NCBI GenBank assembly: GCA_029449245.1
Contig: JANATF010000011.1
Location: 1,178,001-1,242,000, forward strand
Length of the DNA stretch: 64,000 bases
Direction: 5' to 3'
Origin: Mortierella alpina
Lineage: Eukaryota; Mortierellomycota; Mortierellomycetes; Mortierellales; Mortierellaceae
Shown here: one piece after another, positions 24,539-37,349 of the stretch
Numbering within the stretch: position 1 is the stretch's first letter
Layout: each line of letters begins with the position of its first letter
Program-made: the position numbers and the translations under genes
The notes under the pieces: generated by a model
The model's database searches: none
What the model saw: the letters and a program-made list of their open reading frames with translations, nothing else
What the model was told of the DNA's origin: nothing

Positions 24539-26173
24539 TCAATCCATCTCCTCGATGGCAGGCTGTGGTGGCTGTGCACTTCCTGCACCAAGCGCCGGCC
24601 TTGATTCAGAAGGAGGTGGGCCAGAGAACAGACTGCTCATCAAGTCTGCCAGCATGTTAGCCTGCTTGGGTGCCCTGATTCCAAAGAAGAGTTCTCCGAT
24701 TGTCGTCATCAACTACATAAATAACCAAGTCCTTAATTTAGCCATACTGTCCCTCTGCAGAGAAACATTTGACCTGACAACATCGCTCCCCTGGATACTT
24801 ACGGCTCCAAAATTCTCATCAATGGCAAGGACAGGCTTGTACTTGGTGGCAACCTGCTTAAAGATCGCAGGATTGCCAGTTTGACACGCCAGCAGTAACA
24901 TTTGGGTCAGGTTCAGAAGTGGGGACTTGAATGTCTGAATGGTCTTCAGAGATCCAGCGCCAGGGACTTTTTGCTCAGCTGCCAAATAGGCTGCAGGCAG
25001 TCTTTCTACGAAAGTTTTATAGACCGTGTTGGCATCCCGAAGATTACGCATGGCAAGCTCCTGGAGAACACCCCTGAGCAAATAGGCACCCTTATCGTGG
25101 TCAGGTTCTTCTTCCGACCATTCAAAAAGCACCAATCCCAATGCCTCTGCGCTCTCCTGAGTACCGACCAGCAAATGGGCTTCGGCCTGGCTATAGTCCT
25201 TATCTATGAGTGCATAGTTATGTGTGAGACGAACCCTGAGAGTGTTAGTGCCAGGTCTTGGAAATATCTCGCGATTATAGCAGGACAAAGAAGGAATTCC
25301 AGTCATAGCAACCTTTCCAGAAAAGCAAGCCGATGTAGTGCTGAAGAAGGGGATCGCCATTCTTGAACTCGCTGTTGTTGGCTGACCAACTATTCGTTAT
25401 TGCATAGCAAAGGACGGCAATGTATTTCCAGGTACATTAATATACATTGATATCTCTTTGCATTCCTGCTCGCTGTGCTCCTTGCTGTGTACCTGATAGC
25501 GTTCTGAAGAAAGGTCCTTCGTTGACTGATGTCTGCACTCATCAAATCAGCAAGGTCGAAAATACGGTCTAGGAAACATTCCATTCCAGTGCACAGAGAG
25601 GTATGAGATAGAGCGGTGTTAGCAAGAGTCATGTCAACAAGCCCGCTTGCCTCACAGCTGTCAGTCCAGCACCACGAGGTCATTGTAATTCGGCGCAAAG
25701 TTTACCTCGCGACTCCTCAGAGATGGGGGTCTTTTCGAGGTTGTAGACTTCAATGAGGTATAGTGCCAGATCTGTGCCGGATCCACTTTGCTTGTGCTGG
25801 AGGAGAAGGAGGGCACCAGAGCGCAGAAGATTGATGGCGTCCGTGTAGTTGCGTGCCTTCACGTACCTGGCGAGGAGGCGACGAAGATAAAAAAAAGGCA
25901 GGCAGAGTCAATTAGCGCGCTTCTCGGACAAATGCGAATCGCTGGCCTCCTACGCGCCTTCATCACTGTATTTCCCATGCCAAGTCAGCTCCCTGTCTCC
26001 TTCTATAGGTCTGCTGGTGCTCATGTAGAGCTCCTGAGGGGTGTGCATTGCGACAAAAAGTCCTCTTACCGGTTGGCGACGGTGCGGTACATCTGGTGGG
26101 CCTCATAGTAGTGGCCGTCGCTGACAGACTTCTCGAGCTTCTGCAGCACTTTGGCGGTTCCTCTTGCAGCCAT
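24539..26173 (-). CDS. GET4: Golgi-to-ER traffic protein 4 homologue (Get4)
   Basis: Exons in transcription order are 26173-26070, 25866-25706, 25568-25493, 25389-25313, 25203-24803 and 24712-24539, giving 330 residues. Get4 is an alpha-solenoid scaffold that, with Get5, hands tail-anchored membrane proteins to the Get3 ATPase in the cytosol. Family features are collinear: an opening helix LQKLEKSVSDGHYYEAHQMY, then YTDAINLLRSGALLLL, the RIFDLADL...FLQNAI segment, WS...NGDPLLQ, YSQAEAHLLVGTQ, and a C-terminal block ending FFGIRAPKQANMLADLMSSLF. The tail is Pro-rich. Two exons are short (76 and 77 nt). Their borders were fixed by phase and by the family pattern, since other acceptors break the frame. 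It is transcribed away from the CRT10-like gene. Confidence 0.92.
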
Positions 26174-27126
26174 GGTATCTGTTGTTGCTGGTTGGGTGAA
26201 GTCGATGTCGAGTCCGTGGTTTCGCGTTCCTGGTCCAAGATTGTCATCTCACGCCGAGCCCATTCTGGTCATCTTGCCTCTGGCCGGTGGCTCAGCCTGT
26301 TCGGGGGAAGCAGTCCTGCCTGGCCGCTGCAAAGTAGCAAAGGTGTGTCCAGAGTGGGTGCACACAACCTGCTTGCAAATGCACACCTCCTCATCAGAGC
26401 ACCGACTGCAATCGGCTTTTGCTTGATCACTCGCGGTTTTTCCTCTGGCCAGCCAGGCAAGAGAACGTATCCACTATCGGATTAGTCCTCCATCCGTATT
26501 CACCGTCCTACAGTCATGGGAATATATCGGCCTCTCGTGGTATAGTATTCGAAACTCAGCAGACGGTCGATATTGTCACGACGCCCTAGACCAGCTCATT
26601 CAAAACTATGCGACCTTCCTGTCGACGACTAGGTCACGGCGTTGCTAGAAGGCTGTCAGTTACCGGAGTATATTAGGCCCGCCTCGATGGTAAGGACGAG
26701 ATCAACTGCGACCAACTCCCTAATGCGCCGAGGCATGAAACACGGTTTACATACTGTGCTGACGATTGTTTGTTCATGCCATCGACTAGAGAATGAACCT
26801 TATCGGGGCGAGCAGAGAAGACCCACGAATACTGTATCTCGGTAAAGCGGGTCCTTTGCTATGATATGTGCATGCGCAAAGACGTGCTGTTGGTGAAGCG
26901 AATCAAAAATTTCTAATGCATAGTGTTGATCTGGGTACTTAGCGGACAGTAACAAAATATTGGTATACCACTTTTCGACACTCACGCCCTCTGGCCCCCC
27001 AACCTTTATCAAAAAGTTTTCAGATCCACGATGCACAGATGATGTACGTTCAGGACTCGTGTTGCCACCTATAACTCGCCCTTATGTTTTCTTTCAACTG
27101 ACACAGGCATCCATATCGGCCCTTAG
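26174..27126. other. Region between GET4 and CRT10-like gene; missing 5' exons expected here
   Basis: Just upstream of GET4 is probable promoter. I could not find the first exon(s) of the CRT10-like gene: all three plus frames are broken by stops from about 26490 on. On the minus strand, 26800-27036 is an open frame of 78 codons with protein-like composition (KWYTNILLLSAKYPDQHYAL) but no recognised family. It may be inserted foreign sequence. Confidence 0.4.
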
Positions 27127-29874
27127 CAATTGAACGACAAGACTATCAATATCCTGCAGATTGGTTACTTGGGAACAGAGGAGGTCTTGGTGACTGCGGA
27201 CGAGGCCGGCGATGTCTGTGTGTGGTTTACGATGAACTTGCAACGCGAGCCTTTGCTTCTGAGGTATGCACGAGAGTGACGGGAAGAGTCATGAATCGAT
27301 TATTTTATGAATATTCTGCAGTGATAACACGCTAACGCCCTAATCCATCGTGTAATTGTATGAAGTGTCACCGAATCCGCCTGGGGTGTCGCAATCCATT
27401 CCGAGAAGCGCCTGATCGCTGTTTCCAGCAATGCTCACACAGCCACAATCTTTCACTGTGGACTGGAGACTCAACTTTCACGCCAGGATCTCTTGGCGGA
27501 CACGGATCAACACGAAACAGCAGAGTCACTACGGCGACCGCGGCCGGCAGGAACTGAGCCTGTATCATCATCACCATGGGAGCAGACTTCGCAGCAAATT
27601 CTACGAGGCCACGGACACAACATCCCTTGTGTGACATTTAGCCCCTGCGGTGAATTTGTTGCCACAGCCTCTGTCGATCAGACCTGTCGGACATGGCGTC
27701 TCTCGGATGGAAAACAAATCCAGCAAAAGTCACTAGGGCAGCTTTGGGGATGGGGCGTTTGCTTCATCAACGACGAGGCCTGGATGTCTCTCTCACGGGA
27801 GGAATACAAACGTATCCCCAAGGATCACTTGGAGCCAGGTAATACTCCTGGAGTCAACGTGCGCGACTCGCCAATGTCAGTGTCGTCACAAAGGAGACAG
27901 CAGGCAATACGGGAATTCAGAATGATCCGGAGCCGGTGGTACGCAGGACCGCTGCACAACACCTCATGCGACGAGCTTGCGATCGATGATGAGTCCGAGC
28001 TAGAACATCATCCTTCGGCCCGAAACCGTAGGGCTGCAACGGCAGCCACCACAGGAGCACTGATACCGGAAGATCGAGATCAAGACACCGCACTCTTTGG
28101 AATGGACGACGATGAAGATGAAGATGAGCTAGAAGATATGAGCACGAGCAGTGGCAGCAGTAGCCAAAGTGAGGGTACACTGGAACCCCCGTCGGCAACT
28201 GGAGTCATCATACAGACGCGTGAGGATGCTGCCTCAGCACAAGATGCCGAGGTATCTGCCGACACGGGCGAGGATGGTGATGTGGAGGGCACTGGCATGG
28301 ACACAGAGGATGGGGCTGGTACAGCGGAAGAAAGTGTGGGAATATCTGTCATTGTACCCCGGCGCCGTGCTAGTGAAAGTCAAGAGCAAAAAACTTCGAC
28401 GGCACAAGGGGGGTCATCACACAGTTCAACTTCAGATTCTAAGCGAAGGCCCCACATCTCAGAACCACCACAGCCTACAAAAGTGTTGACAACGCTAGAG
28501 GAGACTAGCACTGGACATCAGTGGGAGCAGGAAGAGGAGGCTATCAATCATGACCCCAGTCAGTTCGTGAGCTTGGCTCGCATGGAGCAGGACGCCAGGT
28601 TTGTTCGTATGGATCAAGGGACTGGCGTTGTCAGGAGGAAACGTGCGCGGGATTCATCGACGCCCATTGCAGATACATCGTCCTTGCCAAGTCGGCTACG
28701 GCCACAGTACCCCAAGGAATTTTTGGCATGCGCCACTGCGCGTAATATATATTTGCTAGGTCGACATCCACCGGCGCCTATCAAGCCCTCGTCTGCCTCT
28801 GACAAGCATTCCGTCATATCGCCCAGTTCCGGATCATCTAGCCACTCGCCGCGTTATAACGAATCGATGCCTACGCTCAGCAGATACGCTTTTAATGACC
28901 ACGAAAGCCATGGCGGCGAGAGCGATGACGACGATGACGAGGAGCAGGTCGCTCTAGCAGGGTTGGGCACATCAACGATGGGACAATTGCTTTGGGTAGA
29001 CGAGCTTGAATGGGCCGAGAGCGAGTATGATCCAGATTACGACACTGATCCTTACTATGAGGATTTCGACGAGCTTATGGGAACTGAGGAGGACGAGGAC
29101 GAGGACGAAGACCCCACTGAGAACGAAAATTATGAGGACGAGTCCATGGACGACGAAGACCCTCCTCCGCTCTATCCCCACGCTCGCACGGACCCGCAAT
29201 CCAATGTGCCACTTTTGCACACGATCTCGGTCGCACGCGAGGCCGCGGCTCGAGCGGACGGACGGATGGTCCATCATCTGGGGCACTTTGATCGACTCTT
29301 TGTGATGCTACTCATCCCAGAACTGAGCGTTCTCATCGCAGCCAGTCAGAAGGGATCCCTGACAATATTCCGACTGCTGCGCGTCACGGACGATACAGCC
29401 CCGCTCCTCATGCCCGCAAAAACCTTTGTTGATGTTGAAGCCGACAAGCCGGATGACATGCAAAGCCATCTTGGTGGCGGCCATAGCGATCCTCTCAGGA
29501 ACGGGCCAAGACCTGATCCATCCTCACCGCCGCAAGAGACAATCACGGTAGAGGGTGCACACTATGTCCTCTTCCCAGAGGTCTATCTCCCGCGCCTAGA
29601 GCCTCCACCCTTCCCACTGATGGGGGTGTCGGTAGTGCCGCTTCAGCAGCGCTTGCCTGCTGCTGCTGCCGCCACCATGTCGCCCGTGTCATCGTCAACA
29701 TCAAAAGCATCATCGTTGCCTACTCCACTGTCGTCTCCGCTGCCCTCGTCGTCAGCCTCCTCGGCCTCGTTTCTGCTCCACCTGGCGTATATTGACGCCC
29801 AAATCTACACTTACGAGATCCGGCTCCGGAACGAGAAGGATGATCCTGTTGGTCTGAGCAACGTCTTTGTATAA
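27127..29874 (+). CDS. CRT10-like WD-repeat protein, 5' end not found
   Basis: Two exons can be supported: 27127-27263 and 27366-29874, phase-consistent, 881 codons before the stop. The first shows INILQIGYLGTEEVLVTADE and a WD-like end (DVCVWF). The second opens with ESAWGVAIHSEKRLIAVSSNAH, then HNIPCVTFSPCGEFVATASVD with TCRTWRL, and later LHTISVAREAA and FDRLFVMLLIPELSVLIAASQKGSLTIFRL. This series matches the CRT10 family (PF08728), whose yeast member affects ribonucleotide reductase gene expression. Long acidic, low-complexity insertions separate the blades. The N-terminal portion expected before INILQ (a first blade) is absent, so this is either a gene with unrecognised tiny exons or a 5'-truncated copy. 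The long intact second exon argues against old decay. Confidence 0.72.
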
Positions 29875-30070
29875 CACCCATAGTCGCTGAAAAATGCAGA
29901 ATCACACCGAATGCCAATCGCTGGTAAACTATGATCCAAGATATGTCGTTTATTGTGTATTTTCTCTTGCCACAGTGAGAGAAAAAACAAAACCTTGTAT
30001 AAAAGAGTCTGCGAGGTGGAATGGCGAGGAAAGAAGGTGTGTTGCAGACAATTCCATTTTTTTTTTCAAC

Positions 30071-33000
30071 TCAGAGCCGCCGAGCACTTTCGTTCTCTTC
30101 GTCTCCAGAGGCATCCTCCTCCACATCAGCATCGTCCTCTTCCTCGTCTTCTGCAGGACTTCCATTCTCACTTCCTCCACTGCTGCCTTCACCTTCGCCC
30201 ATCACCTGTCCCTGTGCTCGACTTAGTGAGACGGGTGTCGCCATACGAATGTCGTTGTCAGCATCAAGTTCAGCAGCCTGTAGATCCATGTCCATGTCAC
30301 CTATTGCCTGCTCGTCCTTTTGGTATGGAACCCCATGTTCTCTTGTCCCACCTCGGGCTTGAGCACTTTCATTGGAGCACGAGTGCATCTGGGTATCCAG
30401 GGGCGTAGATGACGACGACGACGATGACGACGACAAGTTCGAGGACACAGCTGGACTAGCTGTACTGCTTCCGGAACCGGCATGGTTCTGCGCTTGCTCC
30501 TGTAGCCGCTGAATATACTGCTGTCGTTGCGTGAGATGGTGATGATGAAGGTTCAGGAAATGTTGTTGAGTCATCATGGCCGCATATTCTTGTCCTGCCT
30601 GCTCCAGTTCTTCCATACGCTGCTCCAATTCCAGCGCTAGGGCTTCCTGTTGTTGCAAACTCAAGCTTGGGGCATTGTTCAAGTTCGCCAGCTCTGCCAT
30701 CTCCTGTGTCGCTGTTGTTGTTGTTGTTGTCGTCGTCGCCATCATCACCATCCCTACTGGCGACGATCCTGGAGCGACAGCAGATGATAATGTGTTCAGG
30801 GGCCTTGCTCCTAACGCAGAAGTCCCTGATGGCCCAGTTCCAGCCTCTGACACTGAGAATGAAGTTTGTGGTGAAGCCAGTGCAGAAGAAGTTGCGACCG
30901 CCAGGTTCACCCCAGGTTCGCTTTGCGCCACTGATGGATGTGCAGGAGTGTCAGACTCTCTTAGCGTCAGTCCCAAGTGGGCCAGAATGGCGGACGAATG
31001 CTGACCGCCTGCTACCATGGACGCTACAGTCGATCCCATGATCCGATAGCTTCGCTGGATGCTTGTCATGGTTGAAGCTGTCACAGTCGGGTTCTCCTGC
31101 ATGTGCTGTCTCAGTTCCCGGACGCCCTTTCCCGAAAACACACAAAACACCTCTCGCTGGTGAGGCGTGAACTCTGAGGGTGGGATACGACAAAACTTTT
31201 GGTACCTCGGTGTCATGAACGCAGGCACACCCGTGACGGAAAGGTGGGTCAATTTGCTGCACTGCTGGACCAATGCTGCCACAGCCGTGTCTGAGAGATG
31301 TACACAGTACGACAGATGTACACGCTCTAGTGTCTGCGGCACGACCTGCGAGACCAGCATGGCGTAAATTCCATGATCCGTGATATTGGAGCACTTGACA
31401 AGCCCGATCCTTCGTAGCTTGGGCAGTTGAGCCATTGCAAAAACGGCTGCATCGGTCAGTTTTGAACAGCAGGCTAGGTCCAGGTATCGAATCCTAGTAC
31501 AGTGCTGTGCCAGAGTGGTGATGGCCTTGTCCGTGAGTCGAGAGCAGTGTCCCAAATGAAGGTAGTGCAGATGTTTGCCCAGGACTTTGATGATGCTCGC
31601 GCCTGCATCCGTTATCCTGTCACATTTCGTCAGCGTCAAGTTGCGGAGCCGCGGTGCTGCTGGGATGATCCTGGCCAAAGTCTCGTCAGTGATGTGGACA
31701 CAGGAGGTTAGGTTCAGAACTCGAAGCTGGTCGAATCGCACTACAGCAGGCGAGGATGAAAGTGCTGGGCTGGGGAGATACGATAGCGATGCGATGGCTG
31801 AAGATGTGCCAGCTCCGAGAGGAACCGATGCAAATGCCTGATCGGTAAGGTTGGCGAGCAGTGTCATGTTGATATCCCTGACCTGGGGTAAGGTTTTGAA
31901 GACGGATTGGATCGCGCTGTTGGTCATCAGACTGCAGTTGGTGACATCCATCTCCATGAGCTGAGGGCAATGTTGGGTGAGTGCGAGGACGGATCGGTCT
32001 GTCAGAAGGACGCACTGGCTGAGCTTGATCTATTGGTGTAAATCGGGGTAAGAGCGTTCAAGATGCGTAAGAATAGACGCCCGAGGCAAGGACAAGGCGG
32101 CCCGGATAGGATCTGAAAGGTCCGACACATGCATGGCCATCAGACAGGTCGGAGAGAAGAGTCAGAGATTTGTGTGCTCTGTGCCCATGGGTGCAGTGTT
32201 GGGCTGATGTATCCCTCTGCTGCATGTGTTCGTCATACGTGCTGTTCAACTTTTCTCCTTTCCTTTTTTCTCTCCCTTTTCATCCACTCTTCCAGCGTGT
32301 CCTCTTCCGCTGCCGCCGCTCTAGGATAGGGGAAGCTGAGATGGACAAGGTCCCCTTGGCAGCCTGCTTTTTTTGTAATGGTATCCTCTGCAAAGTACCA
32401 CCCTTACAGCCATAGAGGAACAAGAGGAATAAAAACAATGGCAAAGCAATACCAAGAAACAACAAGAGCAATGTAAAAATAACAATGGCAGCAATCGATG
32501 CGCTGAGAGTAGAGAGAACTTACTCGCTTGAGGCTCCGGCACCTGGCGGCAAGCCGGACGATGGAATCGTCAGTCAATTGGGCGCATCCGGCAAGGTAGA
32601 GAGTATGAAGCTTTGGGCAGTGCCGTGCGACATGCTCTAGGACCGTATCTGTCACAGCAGGAACATCAGACAGATCCAGTGAGTATAGTCCCTGACCGAT
32701 CTCCAGGATCTGCTTCAGTCCTTCCTCTGTCGTCTTGACACAGCCTGGAAGCAGCAGTCGCTCCAGACGTGTGCAGCATCTGTAGCGGACCAGTGTCGCA
32801 TCGGTCAGGTCCTGGCCCAGAAACGAAAAGTTGAGCCGACGGATGTAGTCTGGGTAGGGGAAGACAGTCTCGGACCGATCCAAGGTCAAGGTCTTGCACA
32901 TCTTCTGGACCAGAGACATACTGAAAAGAGCGGGTCGTGACCACAGCAGGTCAACGCCGCAGGAACACCAGAGTTTGCAGACCAAGATCGCAGAGCGCAG

Positions 33001-33453
33001 GTCCTGGGGCGAGACTAGAAACTTGAATATGTAGAGAATGAGCTCCGAGGGAATGCTGGGGTATCGTGAAGGCACATGCTGTTCTTCTTGCTCCTGCACT
33101 GGCGAAGACAAACGAGGGCGTGGACCTGATGGCGACGGTGACTGGATAGAGAGTGCATCCACATTGTCACTTGCAGCATCGTGTTGCAGTGCAGGATCGA
33201 CAAGCGCTTTACTACACACATGGTGCGGGTGCATGTGGTGCATGTCCTTGTGCTGGCTAGAGGGAGCGGGAGGTGAGAGGGCAGAGGACGAGGGCGAGCA
33301 GCAGGAGAGTGAGGCGGGCGGTGTTGGGCATGATCCAGGGGCGCTGGAGGCAGCTGTGGACGGTGTGCTGATGTGTGAGCTGGAGAGTGTGTGGATATCG
33401 ACATCCATGCCCCGGTCCAGGTGGTCGCAGTCCAGGTCCATGTGGTGGTGCAT
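30071..33453 (-). CDS. GRR1: Grr1-like F-box / leucine-rich repeat protein
   Basis: Exons 33453-32524 and 32029-30071 give 962 residues. The ATG at 33453 was chosen because the upstream frame is a CT-rich leader. After a His/Ser/Pro-rich N-terminus comes an F-box (PSIPSELILYIFKFLVSPQDL, about residues 130-175), then about a dozen Cys-containing LRRs of the type LRNLTLTKCDRITDAG and IRYLDLACCSKLTDAA. Following the LRRs is FCVFSGKGVRELRQHM, a segment I associate with fungal Grr1/GrrA proteins. The C-terminus is Gln-rich and then Ser- and Asp/Glu-rich. Grr1 is the substrate receptor of an SCF ubiquitin ligase acting on cyclins and nutrient-signalling proteins. Orthology to Grr1 specifically, and not to another F-box/LRR protein, is likely but not proven. 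Confidence 0.85.
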
Positions 33454-36021
33454 GGCACTGTTGTGTGCGGGGGTCAGTTCTCGCAGGGGCAGGTGTTCAG
33501 TCGAAGAGCAAGGGCAGGGAAGCGACAGGACAGCAAAGGAAAGCAGCAGACGGCGGATGGAGAGGCTCCAAGGGAATGGATGTGCAAAATGAAGAGCCAA
33601 CGGGAGGTGTGAGGAACAGCAAAGGAGTGCAAATGGGCCGAATGCGCTGTGGCCGAGTGGTGGGGTGCAGATGGGTGTCTCCAAAGAAGGTTCAGAACAA
33701 GGCAAGGGCAGTGTGATAGAGTGAAAAAGACAGGAAAAAAGGGAGACAAGAGCTGCTTTTGTGCAGTACAATACATGTATCGCTTCACAGCGAGACCGCC
33801 TGTGCACACGGCACACGAGGCAATGGTCCCATGGCTGGCCAGCCCATCCAGCCCTGCATGCGTCCACGCAGCCCAACGCAGCCCAACGCAGCCTGGAATA
33901 GCCGGTAACCGCACGGCATACGCAGGCTTACTGCCCAGGCCAAGGATCGGGGGATGATGTCGATGGTGATTATCCCAGCTGGATACGGGGCTTCGTCCTC
34001 GTCCGGAGCAGTAATCCAATATATCAGTACATCTTGCGGCAGTCTGCCATGGCAAACAGGGGCACACGGCCCAAAAGACCATTCTCCACACATTCACGTT
34101 CCAATGCTGACCTCCTTACTTCGTTTGCTATATCTGCTCCTTGTCCCTTTCATTCTTGCTGCTATCGTGCATTCGCTCATAGCGCGAAAACATTCATTCA
34201 TTATTTTATTCAACCCCCTTCTTCAAGAGTCATCCTCTCACCTCTCCTCTTTCAGGAGAGAAGGGAGAGGAAGTGTGGGAGCAAATGAATGGACAAAGTG
34301 GACAAAGGCAAAAAAAAAAAGAGCTGTCTCTCGTCAGATCAAGTGCCCGCATGTCCGAACACGCCAGGGTAATAACGTTGTCCAAGTTGGCTCAGCTTGA
34401 AGGATGAAGACATCTCAGGGGCCAACGAACTTTGTTGCCAGGAAGATGGGAAGAACAATATTACGGCCAGCCTCAAGGAAGGGTTGCGTGATCCAGGGTT
34501 GCCGGAGGAATGAATAGTAGATACTATAGGGGTGCAGGCAGGATGCCCCTTCATTAAACAACACCCAGTCCCCCTTTCGCTCGGAGAATGAACGCAGGGA
34601 GTTTGCCAAAACAACGGCGGTGCGCAAACGGGTCCAGCAGATCCCTTTATCCTTCCAACTGAGAAGGCACCATTCATAGCAAAGCGATCAAGAGCATCGG
34701 AGCACGCTACGTTTCAACTTACATTGATGTCTCTCTCAAATTGCCCCGAGGCGGACCCCTCAGCTTGAGAGCCTGCGGGCAATGTATATACATGTATACA
34801 GGACATAATTTTCCCTCAGCCCTCCTCAGCTCTGTGCCTGTCGTACAATGCCATGACCAACGCCATTCAATGGTCAAAGCGCTACACCACTACCAGTGAG
34901 GTACAGAATACAGCGTCCGGAGCGAGCTGATTGCTTCAACAGACGAGCGAAACAGACGCCATTCCTTCCGTGGCCCGCTCCAACAAATGTCTTGGTAAAG
35001 GCATGTTTAATAAAGAACCTCGGGAATCGAATCAAAAGAAGAGGACATGATCAGGCACGGCTTGCAATTGCTTCTACTGTGTGAATCCTTCAAGAGCACA
35101 GCATCGAAGGTGTAGTTATTTAATAACCCAGGGGGCTTTCATCCCACGTCCTCTTCGCAACACCTGCGAGCGGACAAGCGCAAGGACCGCTTCCTGCAGG
35201 GTTGAGCTCAAATTATGGGCTGAGTGAGGATGACTACTGTAGCGCGGAAATAGAGCCCTTTCTCTGCACCACGGTGCTGCAACATTTTGCACTGCTGTAG
35301 TGCCTCGCGACAAGAGCATAGAGTCTCTGTTCCAGTGAGGGCCAAGAATGGGCCACTGGTCAATCCACGCACTGAAATATCACCAGGCAGTGAGCATAGC
35401 TTTCCAACTGAATGATGCTGATTGTGAGCCGCAGTCTGTGATCAACATCCTTGAGAGGGAAGCAGGGCGCGGCTCTCTCGAGTCTCGACAAGCCCCGTTC
35501 TCGCCAGGAGTGTGTGAATGTGCATGTAGAATGCGGACGAATGCGAATGAAGACATGTGCGCATCCACTTCCTATCCCTACTCCTTGGAGGGCGAGCCAG
35601 TGATTTCGATGGCTGGCTGACAGGTGTATGTAGTGCCACCCAGCACCTTTTTAATTCTTTGTAAGCTCTTTCTCCTCCAGTCCTTGTCCATATCCGCGCA
35701 CACAACAGCAGGCCTTGGCCAAGGCACAAGCAATACTTATGTGTCTCCTATGGTCTCCTCTCTAACGCACAGTATGGGGCTAGTGACGGCACCTTCATCT
35801 CCCGTTTCTTTTCTTTACCCACGCGTCGTCTTTGCACGTATCGATAAGCAACCCTCAGTCTCACCCCCTCCTCCACCCTCGAGAATGAAATGACCGTTCG
35901 CACTCACGTCGACCGTACATGCGTCTGCCGTGGTACATGTCGCACTCGTCATCCGCTGTCTCGAGCGTATCTACCCATGCTGACTCGTATGCTTTTTCAT
36001 CTCATCCACCCTCCCCGCATA
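33454..36021. other. Long gene-free stretch upstream of GRR1-like gene
   Basis: The first several hundred bases are the CT-rich leader and promoter of the GRR1-like gene. A decamer repeat (GCCCAACGCA) occurs near 33870-33895. No open frame from 34100 to 36020 shows a domain or splice structure. No tRNA or rRNA was recognised; a B-box-like string near 35016-35030 lacks the rest of a tRNA. Confidence 0.45.
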
Positions 36022-37349
36022 GCATCGCTCACGGTGGTGTCGTATAAACTGCTGTCCAACTCGTTGGCACAGGCTGAGTGCAAGTACAGGTCCTGAACGT
36101 ATTCGCCAGACTTCCAGAGCTGGCATCATAGAGGCACGGGTGGTCTGCGTTTAGGAGTTAAACGAGCCCGATTATAATGGCGACTTTGATCCCACCGTGA
36201 TCGCGCTCGGCTAGTTAGGTGTTTTTAAGAAACGCCGGCATGACATCCGTCATGGAATGGCCATTTTCTTCCAAAAGTCGAGGTATTGCGCTTTCTGCAC
36301 CTCAATGAAACGGTAAAGCAGTATACATGTATATAATAAGGCATGTCAGTGTCTTCAACCAAGCCCACTAACAAAGATACGACTATATTCAGAGGTTAGG
36401 ATCACGCTGGTGCGTGAGCGCCCGGTTCCTTGCCCAGAACGAAGGATCATTAGAGGCGGCGTGAAGAACGCCGGTGTGATGTTGATCCTGGAATTGTTGC
36501 AAAGTAAGCCGTTCAATGTAATACCATTCGAAAACCAAAGATCCGTATGTGTATAGATCGCCTACTTACTGTTCTTAGTAGCTTATAACAATGATAGGGG
36601 GCTAGAAGCGTCAGGTTTGTGTGGTGACAACACACATACTGGATGGCCAGGATAAGGACTTGGGGAAAGTGGGCCAGCTGGTGTCGATCATGGCAGCAGC
36701 TGAGACCCAGTTGAGGAGGGATCCTGCCATGCCGCTGAGTAAGTTTGGATAGAAAAATTTCCACCTCCATTGCAGCCAGCACACGAATAAGGGTGCCAAC
36801 TGACAGCTTTGCCTCTTTCTCTTATTTCCATAGTACTCACTGGCGACTTCAACTACCGACTCGAATCCTCCATGATCGAGTTCATCACTACCGGTGAGTG
36901 ACTCCTACATGAAATGGCAGTTTAGTGTTCCTCATCGCCGCCTCGACGTTTTCTAATATTTCTCTCCTCTTTATCTCTTCCTAAAACTAGGGAAAACACT
37001 TGTCAACCCGTGACACTCCGACGGGGTTGTGAGGTATTTCAAGACGGAGACCTGGTACACGAGGGAAGTCGTCGACCCTCGACCTCTGTCATGGCCGTTC
37101 CGGATGATGTGGAGGGTCGCGAGGTTTCTCATTCCATTCACACAGCTAGGGCTACACACAGCCAGTGTGTCCGATTTGATAAACATCGTAGACCACATCT
37201 TCTACGGTAAGGCTGCTGGGGAAAACCCTCGACTAGACGTTGTGTCGACACTCGAGCCCCCTGTAAGTCTCGTACAGCTGAAGAAGAGGCTACCCGCGGC
37301 ACACCTCGGGTCTGACCACTTTGCACTGCTGCAGAGCTCTGCTTCATAG
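36022..37349 (+). pseudogene. Degenerate CCR4-type endonuclease/exonuclease/phosphatase gene
   Basis: Family signatures appear in the correct order but cannot be joined into one frame: VVSYKLLSNSLAQ (about 36028-36072), HGMAIFFQKSRY (36251-36286), NAGVMLILELLQ (about 36465-36503), VVTTHILDG (about 36620), LTGDFN (exon 36834-36893), IVDHIFYGK and finally AAHLGSDHFALL (about 37290-37340). This is the order of the Mg-dependent EEP fold in CCR4/Angel/Ngl-like poly(A) or RNA nucleases. The introns between VVTTHIL, LTGDFN and the last exon still have good splice sites, but a TGA at 37011-37013 interrupts the last exon in the otherwise correct frame. Frameshifts and stops also separate the upstream blocks. 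It is a fairly young pseudogene, or a copy whose 5' half is corrupted. Confidence 0.7.

Noticed and set aside
27041-27126. Extension of the CRT10-like exon through acceptor CACAG near 27106
   Set aside because: It puts the sequence in a frame that does not match the conserved INILQIGYLG block.
33474-34097. Minus-strand ORF of 207 codons upstream of the GRR1-like gene
   Set aside because: CT-rich leader translated in another frame; the composition is Pro/Ser/Cys-rich without structure.
35014-35085. Possible tRNA on the minus strand (B-box-like string)
   Set aside because: Only the B-box resemblance exists; no A-box, acceptor stem or anticodon arm can be folded.
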